Source of the DNA: Acidovorax sp. GW101-3H11
Lineage (GTDB): Bacteria > Pseudomonadota > Gammaproteobacteria > Burkholderiales > Burkholderiaceae_C
Assembly (NCBI RefSeq): GCF_001633105.1
Contig: NZ_LUKZ01000030.1
Span: 34,929 to 80,718 of the forward strand
Direction of reading: 5' to 3'
Length of the DNA: 45,790 bases
Shown one piece after another: positions 15,936 to 24,905 of the stretch. The translations under genes and the position numbers were made by a program. Numbering within the stretch: position 1 is the first letter of the stretch; every line of letters starts with the position of its first letter. A model generated the notes under the pieces. It made no database searches, was not told where the DNA came from, and worked only from the letters and a program-made list of their open reading frames with translations.

Positions 15936-17078
15936 ATGTCCGCCACCGCCCCCCTGCTCACCACGCCTCTGAACGCCCTGCACATCGAACTGGGCGCCCG
16001 CATGGTGCCTTTTGCGGGCTATTCCATGCCCGTGCAGTACCCCGCTGGCCTCATGGCCGAGCATGTGCACACCCGCACCGCAGCGGGGCTGTTTGATGTG
16101 TCGCACATGGGCCAGCTCAAGCTCATCGGTGCCGACGCCGCCGCCGCGTTTGAAACCCTGATGCCCGTGGACGTGATCGACCTGCCCGTGGGCAAGCAGC
16201 GCTACGGCCTGCTGCTGACCGACGAGGGCACAGTCATTGACGACCTGATGTTCTTCAACCAGGGTGTGGTGGATGGCGAACCCACGCTGTTTGTCATCGT
16301 CAACGGGGCCTGCAAGGTGGGCGACATTGCCCACATAGAGGCCCGCATTGGCCAGCGCTGCCAGGTGGTGCCCATGCCCGACCACGCCCTGCTGGCGCTG
16401 CAAGGCCCGCAGGCCGTCACCGCCCTCGCCCGCCTCGCGCCCGGCGTGGAAAAGCTGGTGTTCATGACCGGCGGCGCGTTCAGCATTGCAGGCTGCGACT
16501 GTTTTGTGACCCGCAGCGGCTACACGGGTGAAGACGGTTTTGAAATCTCCGTGCCCACCGCGCAGGCCGACACCCTGGCGCGCGCCCTGCTGGCCCAGCC
16601 CGAGGTCCAACCCATCGGCCTGGGTGCGCGCAATTCGCTGCGCCTCGAAGCGGGCCTGTGCCTGTATGGCAACGACATCGACACCACCACCACACCGCCC
16701 GAAGCGGCGCTGAACTGGGCCATCCAGAAAGTGCGCCGCACCGGCGGTGCACGCGCGGGCGGATTCCCCGGCGCCGAGAAGGTGCTGGCGCAGATCGACA
16801 ACCCGGCCACCCTGCCGCGCAAGCGCGTGGGCCTGGTCGCGCTGGAGCGTGTGCCTGTGCGCGAGCACACCGAGCTGCAAAGCCAGGACGGCCAGAAGAT
16901 CGGAGAAGTCACCAGCGGCCTGCTCGGCCCCACCGTGAACGAACCTGTGGCTATGGGCTACGTGCTGCCTGCGTTTGCTGCCATCGGCACGCGCGTCAAC
17001 GCCATCGTGCGCGGCAAGGCCGTGCCGATGGAAGTGCGCGCCATGCCTTTCGTCCCCGCCAACTACTTTCGCGGCTGA
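15936..17078 (+). CDS. gcvT: Aminomethyltransferase, glycine cleavage T protein
   Basis: The 380-residue T protein transfers the methylene group from the lipoyl-bound aminomethyl of GcvH to tetrahydrofolate, releasing ammonia. Sequence marks: GARMVPFAGYSMPVQY near the N-terminus, FDVSHMGQ, RSGYTGEDGFEI (folate site with the conserved Asp), and the C-terminal barrel domain with EVTSGLLGPTVN. The ATG at 15936 has GGAG 9 nt upstream; an in-frame earlier start would run into the riboswitch leader. It is the first gene after the tandem glycine riboswitch and is followed by gcvH and gcvP. Confidence 0.97.
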   Translation: MSATAPLLTTPLNALHIELGARMVPFAGYSMPVQYPAGLMAEHVHTRTAAGLFDVSHMGQLKLIGADAAAAFETLMPVDVIDLPVGKQRYGLLLTDEGTVIDDLMFFNQGVVDGEPTLFVIVNGACKVGDIAHIEARIGQRCQVVPMPDHALLALQGPQAVTALARLAPGVEKLVFMTGGAFSIAGCDCFVTRSGYTGEDGFEISVPTAQADTLARALLAQPEVQPIGLGARNSLRLEAGLCLYGNDIDTTTTPPEAALNWAIQKVRRTGGARAGGFPGAEKVLAQIDNPATLPRKRVGLVALERVPVREHTELQSQDGQKIGEVTSGLLGPTVNEPVAMGYVLPAFAAIGTRVNAIVRGKAVPMEVRAMPFVPANYFRG

Positions 17079-17164
17079 TTTCGCAGGCAGCCGCGCACCA
17101 ACGCGGCCTGCGCCCGCTACATTGCTGATTCCCTTATTTATCCCGTTGCTTGAGGAGCTTCCCC

Positions 17165-17539
17165 ATGACCGTCAAATTTTCCAAAGAACACGAATGGATC
17201 AACACCGCCGACACAGCCGCTGCCGTGGTGGGCATCACCGTGCACGCACAGGATGCGCTGGGCGATGTGGTGTTTGTGGACCTGCCCGAGGTGGGCGCCA
17301 CCTTCAGCCAGGGTGACGTGGCGGGAGTGGTCGAGTCCGTGAAGGCGGCTGCCGACGTGTACATGCCCGTCACCGGCGAGATCGTGGAAGTGAACGAAGC
17401 CCTGCGCGCCGACCCCTCGCTGGCCAACAGCGACCCGCTGAACGCTGGCTGGTTCTTCAAGGTCAAGCTGGCCGATGTGGCCCAGCTCGACGCACTGATG
17501 GACGAGACGGCCTACACGGCCTTTGCCGCCAACGCCTGA
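17165..17539 (+). CDS. gcvH: Glycine cleavage system H protein
   Basis: This 124-residue lipoyl carrier shuttles the aminomethyl group between GcvP, GcvT and the L protein. The lipoylated lysine is K60 in [14 protein letters not shown]. The start [11 protein letters not shown] is the standard H-protein opening, with GAGG upstream of ATG 17165. It lies 86 bp after gcvT and 144 bp before gcvP. The gap to gcvP is unusually long for this operon because it contains two diverged copies of the 61-bp repeat family. Confidence 0.97.
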   Translation: MTVKFSKEHEWINTADTAAAVVGITVHAQDALGDVVFVDLPEVGATFSQGDVAGVVESVKAAADVYMPVTGEIVEVNEALRADPSLANSDPLNAGWFFKVKLADVAQLDALMDETAYTAFAANA

Positions 17540-17562
17540 TGGGCGCCTGGCCCATTCGTCTC

Positions 17563-17667
17563 CGGTTTCAAAAACCATAGCTGCCTGCGCTTGATTCCAT
17601 TGGGTTTCAAAGAAAAATCCTCTGAAACGTCCGACTGAAAAGCGCCAGGAGCTTCTTTTTTCATAGC
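17563..17667. repeat. Two opposed, diverged copies of the 61-bp repeat between gcvH and gcvP
   Basis: On the plus strand ATAGCTGCCTGCGCTTGAT (17577 on) matches the front half of copy D. On the minus strand, from 17667 down to 17605, a second copy carries AGCTCCTGGCGCTT in the same place and ends with a T-rich run and TTTGAAA. The two overlap tail to tail. They make up nearly all of the gcvH-gcvP gap, where no gene is present. Confidence 0.55.
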
Positions 17668-17683
17668 ACCCCGAACGCCCGCC

Positions 17684-20596
17684 ATGACTGCCGCCCTGCC
17701 CACCTCCTTGCCGTTGTCCGCGCTGGAAAACGCCGCCGAATTCCTGCCCCGCCACATCGGCATCGACGCAGCGGATGAAGCCCACATGCTGTCCGTGATC
17801 GGCGAGGCCTCGCGCCGCACGCTCATCGACTCCATCGTGCCGCGCTCCATCGCCCGCAGCCGCGCCATGGACCTGCCTGCGGCCACCACCGAGGCCGCAG
17901 CGCTGGCCGAGCTCAAGGCCATTGCGGGTAAGAACAAGGTGCTCAAGAGCTTCATCGGCCAGGGCTACTACGGCACCCACACGCCGGGCGTCATCCTGCG
18001 CAACATCCTGGAGAACCCCGCCTGGTACACCGCCTACACGCCCTACCAGGCCGAAATCTCGCAGGGCCGCATGGAGGCGCTGGTCAACTTCCAGACCATG
18101 GTGTGCGACCTGACCGGCATGCCGATTGCCAATGCGTCGATGCTCGACGAGGCCACGGCCGCCGCCGAAGCCATGACCCTGGCCAAGCGCTCGGTCAAGA
18201 GCAAGAGCAACGTGTTTGTGGTGGCGGGCGACGCCCACCCGCAGACCATCGAGGTCATCCAGACCCGCGCCAAACCCCTGGGCCTGGACGTACGCCTGGC
18301 CAACTCGGCCGAAGAATGGGACAGCCTGCTGGCCGGCGACTACTTTGCCGTGCTGGCCCAATACCCCGCCACCAGCGGCCGCATTGACGACCTGCGCGCC
18401 GACGTGGAAAAAGCCCACGCCAAGCAGGCCGCCTTCATCGTGGCCGCCGACCTGCTGGCCCTGACGCTCATCACCCCGCCGGGCGAACAAGGTGCCGACA
18501 TCGTCGTGGGCACCACCCAGCGCTTTGGCATGCCCATGGGCGCGGGCGGCCCCCACGCCGCCTTCATGGCCTGCCGTGACGAGTTCAAGCGCAGCCTGCC
18601 TGGCCGCCTGGTGGGCGTGAGCGTGGACGTGCACGGCAAGCCCGCCTACCGCCTGGCCCTGCAGACACGCGAGCAGCACATCCGCCGCGAAAAAGCCACG
18701 TCCAACATCTGCACCGCCCAGGTGCTGCCCGCCGTGGTGGCCAGCATGTACGCCGTCTACCACGGCCCCGAGGGCCTCTCGCGCATTGCCCAGCGCGTGG
18801 CCAGCTACACCGCCATCCTGGCCCGGGGCCTCGTGCAGCTGGGCGCGCCGGTGCGTGAACAAGCCACCTTCGACACGCTGGTGCTGAAAACCGATGGCGC
18901 TACCAAATCCATAGCTACAAAGGCAATACAGTCAGGCGCAAACCTGCGAATTTACTTTGAAAGCTACCTGTGCATCTCGCTGGACGAGACCACCACGCGC
19001 GCCGACATCGAGCTGCTGTGGAAGGTCTTTGCCAAGGACGGCCAGGCCCTGCCCACGTTCGATGCGTTCGAGAACGGTGTCGAGCCCCTGATCCCCGCCG
19101 CGCTGCGCCGCACCAGCCGCTACCTCACGCACCCGGTGTTCAACACCCACCACTCCGAAACCGGCATGCTGCGCTACATCCGCCAGCTGTCCGACAAGGA
19201 CCTGGCGCTGGACCGCAGCATGATCCCGCTGGGCAGCTGCACCATGAAGCTCAACGCCACCAGCGAGATGATCCCCATCACCTGGCCCGAGTTTGCCAAC
19301 ATGCACCCGTTTGCCCCGGCTGACCAGCAGCAGGGCTACAAGGCGCTGGACGAGCAACTGCGCGCCTGGCTGTGCGAGGCCACGGGCTATGCGGGCATCA
19401 GCCTGCAGCCCAACGCGGGCAGCCAGGGCGAATACGCGGGCCTGCTGGCCATCAAGGGCTACCACGAGTCGCGTGGCGAAGGCCACCGCAACATCTGCCT
19501 GATCCCCAGCAGCGCGCACGGCACCAACCCTGCCAGCGCCCAGATGGTGGGCATGCAGGTGGTGGTGACGGCCTGCGACGCCAACGGCAACGTGGACCTG
19601 GCCGACCTGCAGGCCAAGTGCGAGCAGCACAGCGGCAATATTGCCTGCGTGATGATCACCTACCCCAGCACGCACGGCGTGTTCGAGACCAGCGTGAAGG
19701 AGCTGTGCGCCCTGGTGCACAGCCACGGCGGCCGCGTGTACGTGGACGGCGCCAACATGAACGCCCTGGTGGGCGTGGCCGCGCCTGGCGAGTTCGGCGG
19801 TGACGTGAGCCACCTGAACCTGCACAAGACCTTCTGCATCCCCCACGGCGGTGGCGGCCCCGGCGTCGGCCCCGTGTGTGTGGTCGAAGACCTCGTGCCC
19901 TTCCTTCCTGGCCTGCCCGGCCAGGGCGACCAGCCCAAGAGCCCCGCCACCGGCAAGGTCGGCCCCGTGAGCGCCGCCCCCTTGGGCAATGCCGCCGTGC
20001 TGCCCATCAGCTGGATGTACATCCGCATGATGGGCGCAGATGGCCTGCAGGCCGCCACCGAAACGGCCATCCTGAGCGCCAACTACATCAGCGCACGCCT
20101 GAAGGACCATTACCCCACGCTGTACGCCAGCGAAAACGGCCATGTGGCGCACGAGTGCATCCTGGACCTGCGCGGCCTGAAGGACACCAGCGGCGTGATG
20201 GCCGAGGATGTCGCCAAGCGCCTCATCGACTACGGCTTCCATGCGCCCACGCTGAGCTTTCCCGTGCCCAACACGCTGATGGTGGAGCCCACCGAGAGCG
20301 AGACGCTGTTCGAGATCGACCGCTTCATCGACGCGATGATCGCCATCCGCGAGGAAATCCGCCAGATCGAAGCGGGCAAGCTGCCCCAGGACAACAACCC
20401 GCTCAAGAACGCCCCCCACACGGCCGAGAACCTGCTGAGCGGCGAATGGACCCGCCCCTACACCCGCGAAGCCGCCGCCTACCCCGTGGCCGCCCTGCGC
20501 CAGGCCAAATACTGGTCGCCCGTGGGCCGCGTGGACAACGTGTGGGGCGACCGCAACCTGAGCTGCAGCTGCATTCCGGTGTCCGACTACGCCTGA
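17684..20596 (+). CDS. gcvP: Glycine dehydrogenase (decarboxylating), P protein
   Basis: The 970-residue single-chain P protein decarboxylates glycine using PLP and passes the aminomethyl group to lipoylated GcvH. Marks: FLPRHIGI at the start, [13 protein letters not shown] near residue 90, [10 protein letters not shown] near residue 433, and the PLP lysine K715 in [17 protein letters not shown]. The C-terminus contains [15 protein letters not shown], as in full-length P proteins, and the gene ends before a strong terminator. Residues about 405-427 are encoded by AT-rich codons (two ATA, TCA, ACA, GCA) unlike the rest of the gene and resemble the dispersed repeat. The reading frame is kept, so the enzyme is likely functional. 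Confidence 0.97.
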   Translation: MTAALPTSLPLSALENAAEFLPRHIGIDAADEAHMLSVIGEASRRTLIDSIVPRSIARSRAMDLPAATTEAAALAELKAIAGKNKVLKSFIGQGYYGTHTPGVILRNILENPAWYTAYTPYQAEISQGRMEALVNFQTMVCDLTGMPIANASMLDEATAAAEAMTLAKRSVKSKSNVFVVAGDAHPQTIEVIQTRAKPLGLDVRLANSAEEWDSLLAGDYFAVLAQYPATSGRIDDLRADVEKAHAKQAAFIVAADLLALTLITPPGEQGADIVVGTTQRFGMPMGAGGPHAAFMACRDEFKRSLPGRLVGVSVDVHGKPAYRLALQTREQHIRREKATSNICTAQVLPAVVASMYAVYHGPEGLSRIAQRVASYTAILARGLVQLGAPVREQATFDTLVLKTDGATKSIATKAIQSGANLRIYFESYLCISLDETTTRADIELLWKVFAKDGQALPTFDAFENGVEPLIPAALRRTSRYLTHPVFNTHHSETGMLRYIRQLSDKDLALDRSMIPLGSCTMKLNATSEMIPITWPEFANMHPFAPADQQQGYKALDEQLRAWLCEATGYAGISLQPNAGSQGEYAGLLAIKGYHESRGEGHRNICLIPSSAHGTNPASAQMVGMQVVVTACDANGNVDLADLQAKCEQHSGNIACVMITYPSTHGVFETSVKELCALVHSHGGRVYVDGANMNALVGVAAPGEFGGDVSHLNLHKTFCIPHGGGGPGVGPVCVVEDLVPFLPGLPGQGDQPKSPATGKVGPVSAAPLGNAAVLPISWMYIRMMGADGLQAATETAILSANYISARLKDHYPTLYASENGHVAHECILDLRGLKDTSGVMAEDVAKRLIDYGFHAPTLSFPVPNTLMVEPTESETLFEIDRFIDAMIAIREEIRQIEAGKLPQDNNPLKNAPHTAENLLSGEWTRPYTREAAAYPVAALRQAKYWSPVGRVDNVWGDRNLSCSCIPVSDYA
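18897..18957 (+). repeat. Probable 61-bp repeat copy inside the gcvP coding sequence (copy E)
   Basis: ATAGCTAC falls at the same place as in copy C (position 15), GCGCTAC matches copy B at the same 8-bp spacing upstream, and the end is T-rich. I count about 26 of 47 matches with copy C from ATAGCT onward. Base composition and codon choice shift sharply at its edges. Homology to the other copies is likely but not certain. Confidence 0.5.
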
Positions 20597-20618
20597 CCGA
20601 ACGCCGTCTTCAGCAGAC

Positions 20619-20657
20619 AAAACCTCCGTGCGGGCCCGGCCTGCACGGAGGTTTTTT
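20619..20657 (+). terminator. Intrinsic terminator of the gcv operon
   Basis: CCTCCGTGC pairs with GCACGGAGG around an 11-nt loop, followed by TTTTTT. It starts 22 bp after the gcvP stop. The A-run on the other side would let it act on the opposite strand too, but no minus-strand gene ends here. Confidence 0.93.
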
Positions 20658-20699
20658 ACTGAACAGGCTCTAAGATCGCGGCCTTACCCGACTTCCACT

Positions 20700-21116
20700 A
20701 TGGAGACCCCTTTGCGAAACATTCTGTGCGTGCTGCTTGCAAGCGTTGTGATTGCCCCTGCCGCCCTGGCCCAATCCAAACCCGTCACCACCGCCAGCGG
20801 CCTGGTCTATGAATCCCTCAAGGAAGGCACGGGCGACTCGCCCAAGGCCACCGACACCGTGAAGGTGCACTACAAGGGCATGTTCCTGGACGGCAAGGAG
20901 TTCGACAGCTCCTACAAGCGCGGCGAGCCCACCTCGTTTCCGCTCAATGGCGTGATCCCCTGCTGGACCGAAGGCGTGCAGCGCATGAAGCCGGGCGGCA
21001 AGGCCAAGCTGACTTGCCCACCCGCCATCGCCTACGGCGCCCGGGGTGCGGGTGGCGTGATCCCGCCCAACGCCACGCTGAACTTCGAAGTCGAACTGAT
21101 TTCCGTCGGCCGCTGA
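20700..21116 (+). CDS. FKBP-type peptidyl-prolyl cis-trans isomerase, exported
   Basis: The 138-residue protein has a signal peptide (NILCVLLASVVIAPAALA, cleavage near AQS) and one FKBP domain. It speeds proline isomerisation of proteins in the envelope. The domain is complete: VKVHYKGMFLDGKEFDSSY, the EGVQRMKPGGKAKLTCP stretch, and AYGARGAGGVIPPNATLNFEVELI. The usual Trp-Thr-Glu-Gly (CWTEGVQ) at the active pocket is present. ATG 20700 is used; a TTG 12 bp further is an alternative. The MerR-type regulator starts only 4 bp after the stop, so the two may share a transcript. Confidence 0.93.
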   Translation: METPLRNILCVLLASVVIAPAALAQSKPVTTASGLVYESLKEGTGDSPKATDTVKVHYKGMFLDGKEFDSSYKRGEPTSFPLNGVIPCWTEGVQRMKPGGKAKLTCPPAIAYGARGAGGVIPPNATLNFEVELISVGR

Positions 21117-21120
21117 GCCC

Positions 21121-22173
21121 ATGTTGCTGAAGGTCGGTGACCTCGCGCGGCGCACCGGCCTTACGGTGCGCACTCTGCACCATTACGACGAGATCGGCCT
21201 GCTCACCCCCTCGGGCCGCTCGGAGGCGGGTTACCGGCTCTACAGCCAGGCCGACGTGCAGCGGCTGCACGGCATCCAGACCATGCGCCAGATGGGCCTG
21301 GCGCTCAGCGACATCGGCACCCTGCTGGCGGGTGACGGCGTAGCACCCGAACGCATCATTGGCCAGCAGATCCGCGCGCTGGACCAGCAGATTGCGCAGG
21401 CCAGTGAGCTGCGCGCCCGCCTGACCATGCTGCGCGACGGCCTCATGGCGGGCGCCGAGCCCAACATGGGCAACTGGCTGGAGGCGCTCGCGCTGATGAC
21501 GACCTACGGCAAGTATTTCAGCTCAGCCGAACTCAAGCAGATCTTCACGAACTGGAGCCTCATCGAGGCAGACTGGCTGGTGGTCAAGGACCTGGTGCGC
21601 GACGCCATGGACCGGCAACTGCCACCCGACGCCCCCGAAGTCCAGGCACTGGCCTACCGCTGGATGGCGCTCATGCTGCACTGGATGGGCGGCGACCTGG
21701 ACCTGCTGGAGCGCTGGGGCCACATGTTCCGCACCGAGCCCAGCACGCAAGGCCGCAACCATGCGCCGCCGGGCGAGATGATCGAGTACGTCGAAGCCGC
21801 CATCAAGCTGCGCATGGCGCTGCTGGAAAAGTACCTCACCCGCGACGACCTGCGCGCGCTGGGCCATGTGCCCCATACCCACTGGGCCGCGCTGGAGGCC
21901 GATGTGCAGCAGCTTCTGGCCCTTCGGCTTCCCTCGCACCACCCGGATGCCATCACGGCTGCGCTGCGCTGGAATGCACTGTTCGACCAACTGACCGGCC
22001 AGCGCCCCGGGCTGCGCCAGAAGCTGCTCGCGGCATCGGCCAACGAGCCCCTGCTGCAGGCCGGATCGCCCTTGAGCGCCCCGGTGCGGGCCTACCTGCA
22101 TGCGGCGCTGGCCTGCGCGGCCCCTGCAGCGGCCCACGCCCCTCGGCCCGAACTTCCTTCAAAAGAATTCTGA
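21121..22173 (+). CDS. MerR-family transcriptional regulator, TipA-like
   Basis: The 350-residue regulator has the MerR DNA-binding domain at residues 1-70 (LKVGDLARRTGLTVRTLHHYDE, then RLYSQADVQRLHGIQTMRQMG) and a coiled dimer helix to about residue 115. A long C-terminal part of about 230 residues resembles the TipAS-type ligand domain of TipA proteins. There is no cysteine pattern for metal binding, so an organic or antibiotic-like ligand is more likely. A MerR-type promoter starts 6 bp after its stop, in front of an acyltransferase-MFS pair, which is probably its target. Confidence 0.9.
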   Translation: MLLKVGDLARRTGLTVRTLHHYDEIGLLTPSGRSEAGYRLYSQADVQRLHGIQTMRQMGLALSDIGTLLAGDGVAPERIIGQQIRALDQQIAQASELRARLTMLRDGLMAGAEPNMGNWLEALALMTTYGKYFSSAELKQIFTNWSLIEADWLVVKDLVRDAMDRQLPPDAPEVQALAYRWMALMLHWMGGDLDLLERWGHMFRTEPSTQGRNHAPPGEMIEYVEAAIKLRMALLEKYLTRDDLRALGHVPHTHWAALEADVQQLLALRLPSHHPDAITAALRWNALFDQLTGQRPGLRQKLLAASANEPLLQAGSPLSAPVRAYLHAALACAAPAAAHAPRPELPSKEF

Positions 22174-22179
22174 AAATGC

Positions 22180-22210
22180 TTGACCCTCACGTGACGTGAG
22201 GCTGCACAGT
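22180..22210 (+). promoter_or_regulatory. MerR-type promoter and operator with 19-bp spacer
   Basis: TTGACC (-35, 22180-22185) is followed 19 bp later by CACAGT (-10, 22205-22210). The overlong spacer carries a perfect dyad CCTCACG-TGA-CGTGAGG (22185-22201). This layout is diagnostic of promoters activated by MerR proteins, which untwist the spacer. The MerR gene lies just upstream and the acyltransferase ATG is at 22219. The expected transcription start, about 22217, lies almost on that ATG, and no ribosome site is visible, so the mRNA may be leaderless. Confidence 0.82.
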
Positions 22211-22218
22211 CGGTCCCT

Positions 22219-23499
22219 ATGAATGGATCGACACCTTCCCCCAAGCCCGCCGCCCCAGGCCTGCGGCTCCATGCGCTGGACAATCTGCGCGCCGCCATGA
22301 TGTGGCTGGGCATCGTGCTGCATGTCGCGGTGATTTACATGAGCCGCCCGTCCCCCCTGCCCTGGCACGACGACCAGGCCACCCCGGTGGCCGATCTGCT
22401 GGTCGCCGTGATCCATGCGTTCCGCATGCCGGTGTTTTTCATACTGGCCGGGTTTTTTGTGTCGCTGCTGGTGCACCGCCGGGGGCTGGCTGGCATGGTG
22501 CGCCACCGGCTGCGCCGCCTGGGCTTGCCGTTCGTGGTGTTCTGGCCTCCTCTGTTTGCGGCGAGCGCCCTGCTGGGCCTGGCGTTCCTGCATCGCATGG
22601 CCCACGGCACCTGGGGGCTGGACCGCAGCCTGATGCCCCAGAGCACCACCGTGACAACGGGCCCGAACACCATGCACCTGTGGTTTCTGTGGATGCTGCT
22701 GTGGCTGGCCATGCTGACGCCCCTGCTCTGGGCCGCCGTGCGCGCGCTGCCTTCCAGCCTGCAGCACGCCCTGGGGCGCATCGTCGCCTGGCTGGGCGGC
22801 ACGCCGCCGGGCATCGTCGTGCTCACGCTGCCCCTGGCCTGGATTGGCGCCGGCTATGACCATGGCGTCGTCACACCCAACGGCTCCTTCCTGCCGCCGC
22901 TGGCGGAATGGCTGCACAACGGGCTGTTCTACGGCTTCGGGCTGTGCCTGTATGCGCAGCAGAAGGCATTGATGGCGCGCTACGAAAAGCACTGGCCTGT
23001 GCTGGCAGGCCTGGGGCTGGCCTGCTTTCTGATCACGGCCGTGCTGTCGGAGGTGCTGGCGCAGCCCGAGGCATCGGCCTTCGCGCTGGTGCTGGTCACC
23101 GGGGCCTTCGCCGACATCCTGGCCGCGCCCGTGTCGGCCACGCGGCACCTGCAGTTCTGGATGGCGCTGGCCTACAACTGCGCCTCCTGGCTGTGGAGCC
23201 TGGCCCTGATCGGATTCTTTCTGCGGCATGTGGCGCAGGCCCGCGCCTGGCTGGCCTATCTGGCCGACAGCTCGTACTGGGTGTACCTGGTGCACCTGCC
23301 CATGACCATCGGGTGGGGCGCCCTGCTGCACGGCCTGCCGATTCCTGTGCTGGCCAAGATGCTGATCAATGTGCTGGCCACCACCGCCCTGTGCCTGGCC
23401 ACCTACCACCTGGGTGTGCGCTTCACCGCCGTGAGCCAGTTGCTCAACGGCCACCGCCACACCCGCCCACTTTCTGGAGAGACTGCCCATGCGACCTGA
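22219..23499 (+). CDS. Acyltransferase 3 family membrane protein (OpgC/MdoC-like)
   Basis: This 426-residue integral membrane protein has about ten hydrophobic segments and the acyltransferase-3 opening LHALDNLRAAMMWLGIVLHV. It is followed by HAFRMPVFFILAGFF with the conserved R and F residues. The family transfers acyl or succinyl groups to sugars or glucans at the membrane. OpgC, which succinylates periplasmic glucans, is the nearest type by eye. It is preceded by a MerR-type promoter and overlaps the MFS gene by 11 bp, so the two form an operon. The natural substrate is unknown. Confidence 0.85.
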   Translation: MNGSTPSPKPAAPGLRLHALDNLRAAMMWLGIVLHVAVIYMSRPSPLPWHDDQATPVADLLVAVIHAFRMPVFFILAGFFVSLLVHRRGLAGMVRHRLRRLGLPFVVFWPPLFAASALLGLAFLHRMAHGTWGLDRSLMPQSTTVTTGPNTMHLWFLWMLLWLAMLTPLLWAAVRALPSSLQHALGRIVAWLGGTPPGIVVLTLPLAWIGAGYDHGVVTPNGSFLPPLAEWLHNGLFYGFGLCLYAQQKALMARYEKHWPVLAGLGLACFLITAVLSEVLAQPEASAFALVLVTGAFADILAAPVSATRHLQFWMALAYNCASWLWSLALIGFFLRHVAQARAWLAYLADSSYWVYLVHLPMTIGWGALLHGLPIPVLAKMLINVLATTALCLATYHLGVRFTAVSQLLNGHRHTRPLSGETAHAT

Positions 23500-24841
23500 T
23501 ACCCCACCCCCTTCCGCGTCCACGGCCCCTGCGGGCCCGCCTGCCGACCCGCGCGCCGCGCTGTTCAAGGACCACAACTTCCGCTGGCTCACCAGCGGCG
23601 CCTTCCTGTCCATGCTGGGCGACCAGTTCACGCTGATTGCGCTGCCCTGGCTGGTGCTGCAGATGACCGGCGACACCCTGGTGCTGGGCACCGTGCTGGC
23701 CCTGGTCAGCGTGCCGCGCGCGCTGTTCATCCTGATCGGCGGCGCGCTGGTGGACCGGCATTCGCCCAAGCAGGTGCTGATGGTCACCAAGTACGTCAAC
23801 CTCGTGCTGCTGGCCGTGCTCGCAGGGCTGGTGCTGGCCGGCAGCCTGGCACTGTGGATGGTGTACGCGCTGTCCCTGGGCATCGGGCTGGCCACGGCCT
23901 TCAGCATCCCGGCGGGTACGGCCATGATGCCAAACGTGGTGGCACGCCACCAGCTGCAGGCGGCCAACGGCGTGAACCTGGGCCTGCGCCAGCTCACGAT
24001 GTTCCTTGGGCCGCTGCTGGCGGGCTTGTTGATCGCGCTGTTTGGTGATGCCTCGGCTGCCCCCGCCAGTAGCGAGGGCGGCGCGCGCGCCAATGCCACG
24101 GGCATCGGCATTGCGTTTGCGCTCGATGCGCTGAGCTTTGCGGTGTCGGCCTGGACGCTGGCCAAGGTGCAAACCCACGCAGGCAGCGCAGCCCCCGCAG
24201 CAGCGCCGCAGGCCGTGCTGGCGTCGGTGGCCCAGGGCCTGGCGCATTTCTGGCGCGATGGCGAGCTGCGCACCTGTTTTCTCTACTGGAGCGCGATTGC
24301 CCTGTTCATCATGGGGCCCATCCACATTGCGATCCCTGTGCTGGCCAGCAGCACGCCTGCACTGGGCGCCGCCGCGTTCGGCATCATCGTGGGCGCCCAT
24401 GGGGCGGGCACGCTGCTGGGCATGGTGGTGTCGGGCATGCTGCCGCGGCTGCGCATCGGCAGCCTGGGCATGACCATCCTGGCGTTCGACGCGGTCATCG
24501 GTGCACTGTTCGTGCCCATGGGCCTGATCACCGCCGTGTGGCAAGGGGCGCTGCTGATGCTGGTGATTGGCCTGTTGGGCGGTTTCATGCAGGTGAGCGT
24601 GTTCACCTGGATCCAGCAGCGCGTGCCCCCGGCGCTGCTGGGCCGGGCGATGAGCCTGTTCATGTTCATCTTCATGGGCCTGGCGCCCATCTCTGCGGCG
24701 GTGACGGGCTGGGTGATGAAAAGCATCACGCTGCCCCAGCTGTTTGCGGCCAGCGGTGGCACGCTGGTGGTGTTGGCTGCGCTGGCCTGGGTGCTGACCC
24801 CCATGCGCCGCGTCACCGATACGGCGCCCGCCACGCGCTGA
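23489..24841 (+). CDS. MFS transporter, EntS-like (MFS_3) exporter
   Basis: The 450-residue protein has twelve hydrophobic segments and the MFS-3 opening NFRWLTSGAFLSMLGDQFT, as in EntS and related drug or siderophore exporters. The A-like loop DRHSPKQVLM after segment two is in place, and the mid-segment PAGTAMMPNVV is typical. Its first codons lie inside the acyltransferase gene in another frame, so translation is coupled. Control by the MerR/TipA-type regulator suggests export of a toxic compound, possibly after acylation by the partner protein; this is inference. Confidence 0.9.
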   Translation: MRPDTPPPSASTAPAGPPADPRAALFKDHNFRWLTSGAFLSMLGDQFTLIALPWLVLQMTGDTLVLGTVLALVSVPRALFILIGGALVDRHSPKQVLMVTKYVNLVLLAVLAGLVLAGSLALWMVYALSLGIGLATAFSIPAGTAMMPNVVARHQLQAANGVNLGLRQLTMFLGPLLAGLLIALFGDASAAPASSEGGARANATGIGIAFALDALSFAVSAWTLAKVQTHAGSAAPAAAPQAVLASVAQGLAHFWRDGELRTCFLYWSAIALFIMGPIHIAIPVLASSTPALGAAAFGIIVGAHGAGTLLGMVVSGMLPRLRIGSLGMTILAFDAVIGALFVPMGLITAVWQGALLMLVIGLLGGFMQVSVFTWIQQRVPPALLGRAMSLFMFIFMGLAPISAAVTGWVMKSITLPQLFAASGGTLVVLAALAWVLTPMRRVTDTAPATR

Positions 24842-24855
24842 AACCCTGCGCGCAC

Positions 24856-24888
24856 AAAAAAGGCCGGGCAACTGCCCGGCCTTTTTTT
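24856..24888. terminator. Bidirectional intrinsic terminator
   Basis: GGCCGGGC and GCCCGGCC form an 8-bp stem with a 4-nt loop, flanked by an A-run on the left and seven T on the right. It lies between the convergent MFS (plus) and nitroreductase (minus) genes and serves both. Confidence 0.95.
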
Positions 24889-24905
24889 GACTGAAATCGA
24901 ACGAC

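Noticed and set aside
18932..20620. Minus-strand open frame opposite gcvP
   Set aside because: GC-driven antisense frame rich in His, Gly, Val and Ala; gcvP on the plus strand is certain.
22159..24273. Long minus-strand frame opposite the acyltransferase and MFS genes
   Set aside because: Low-complexity Gln/His/Arg composition, no motif, and it crosses two confident genes.
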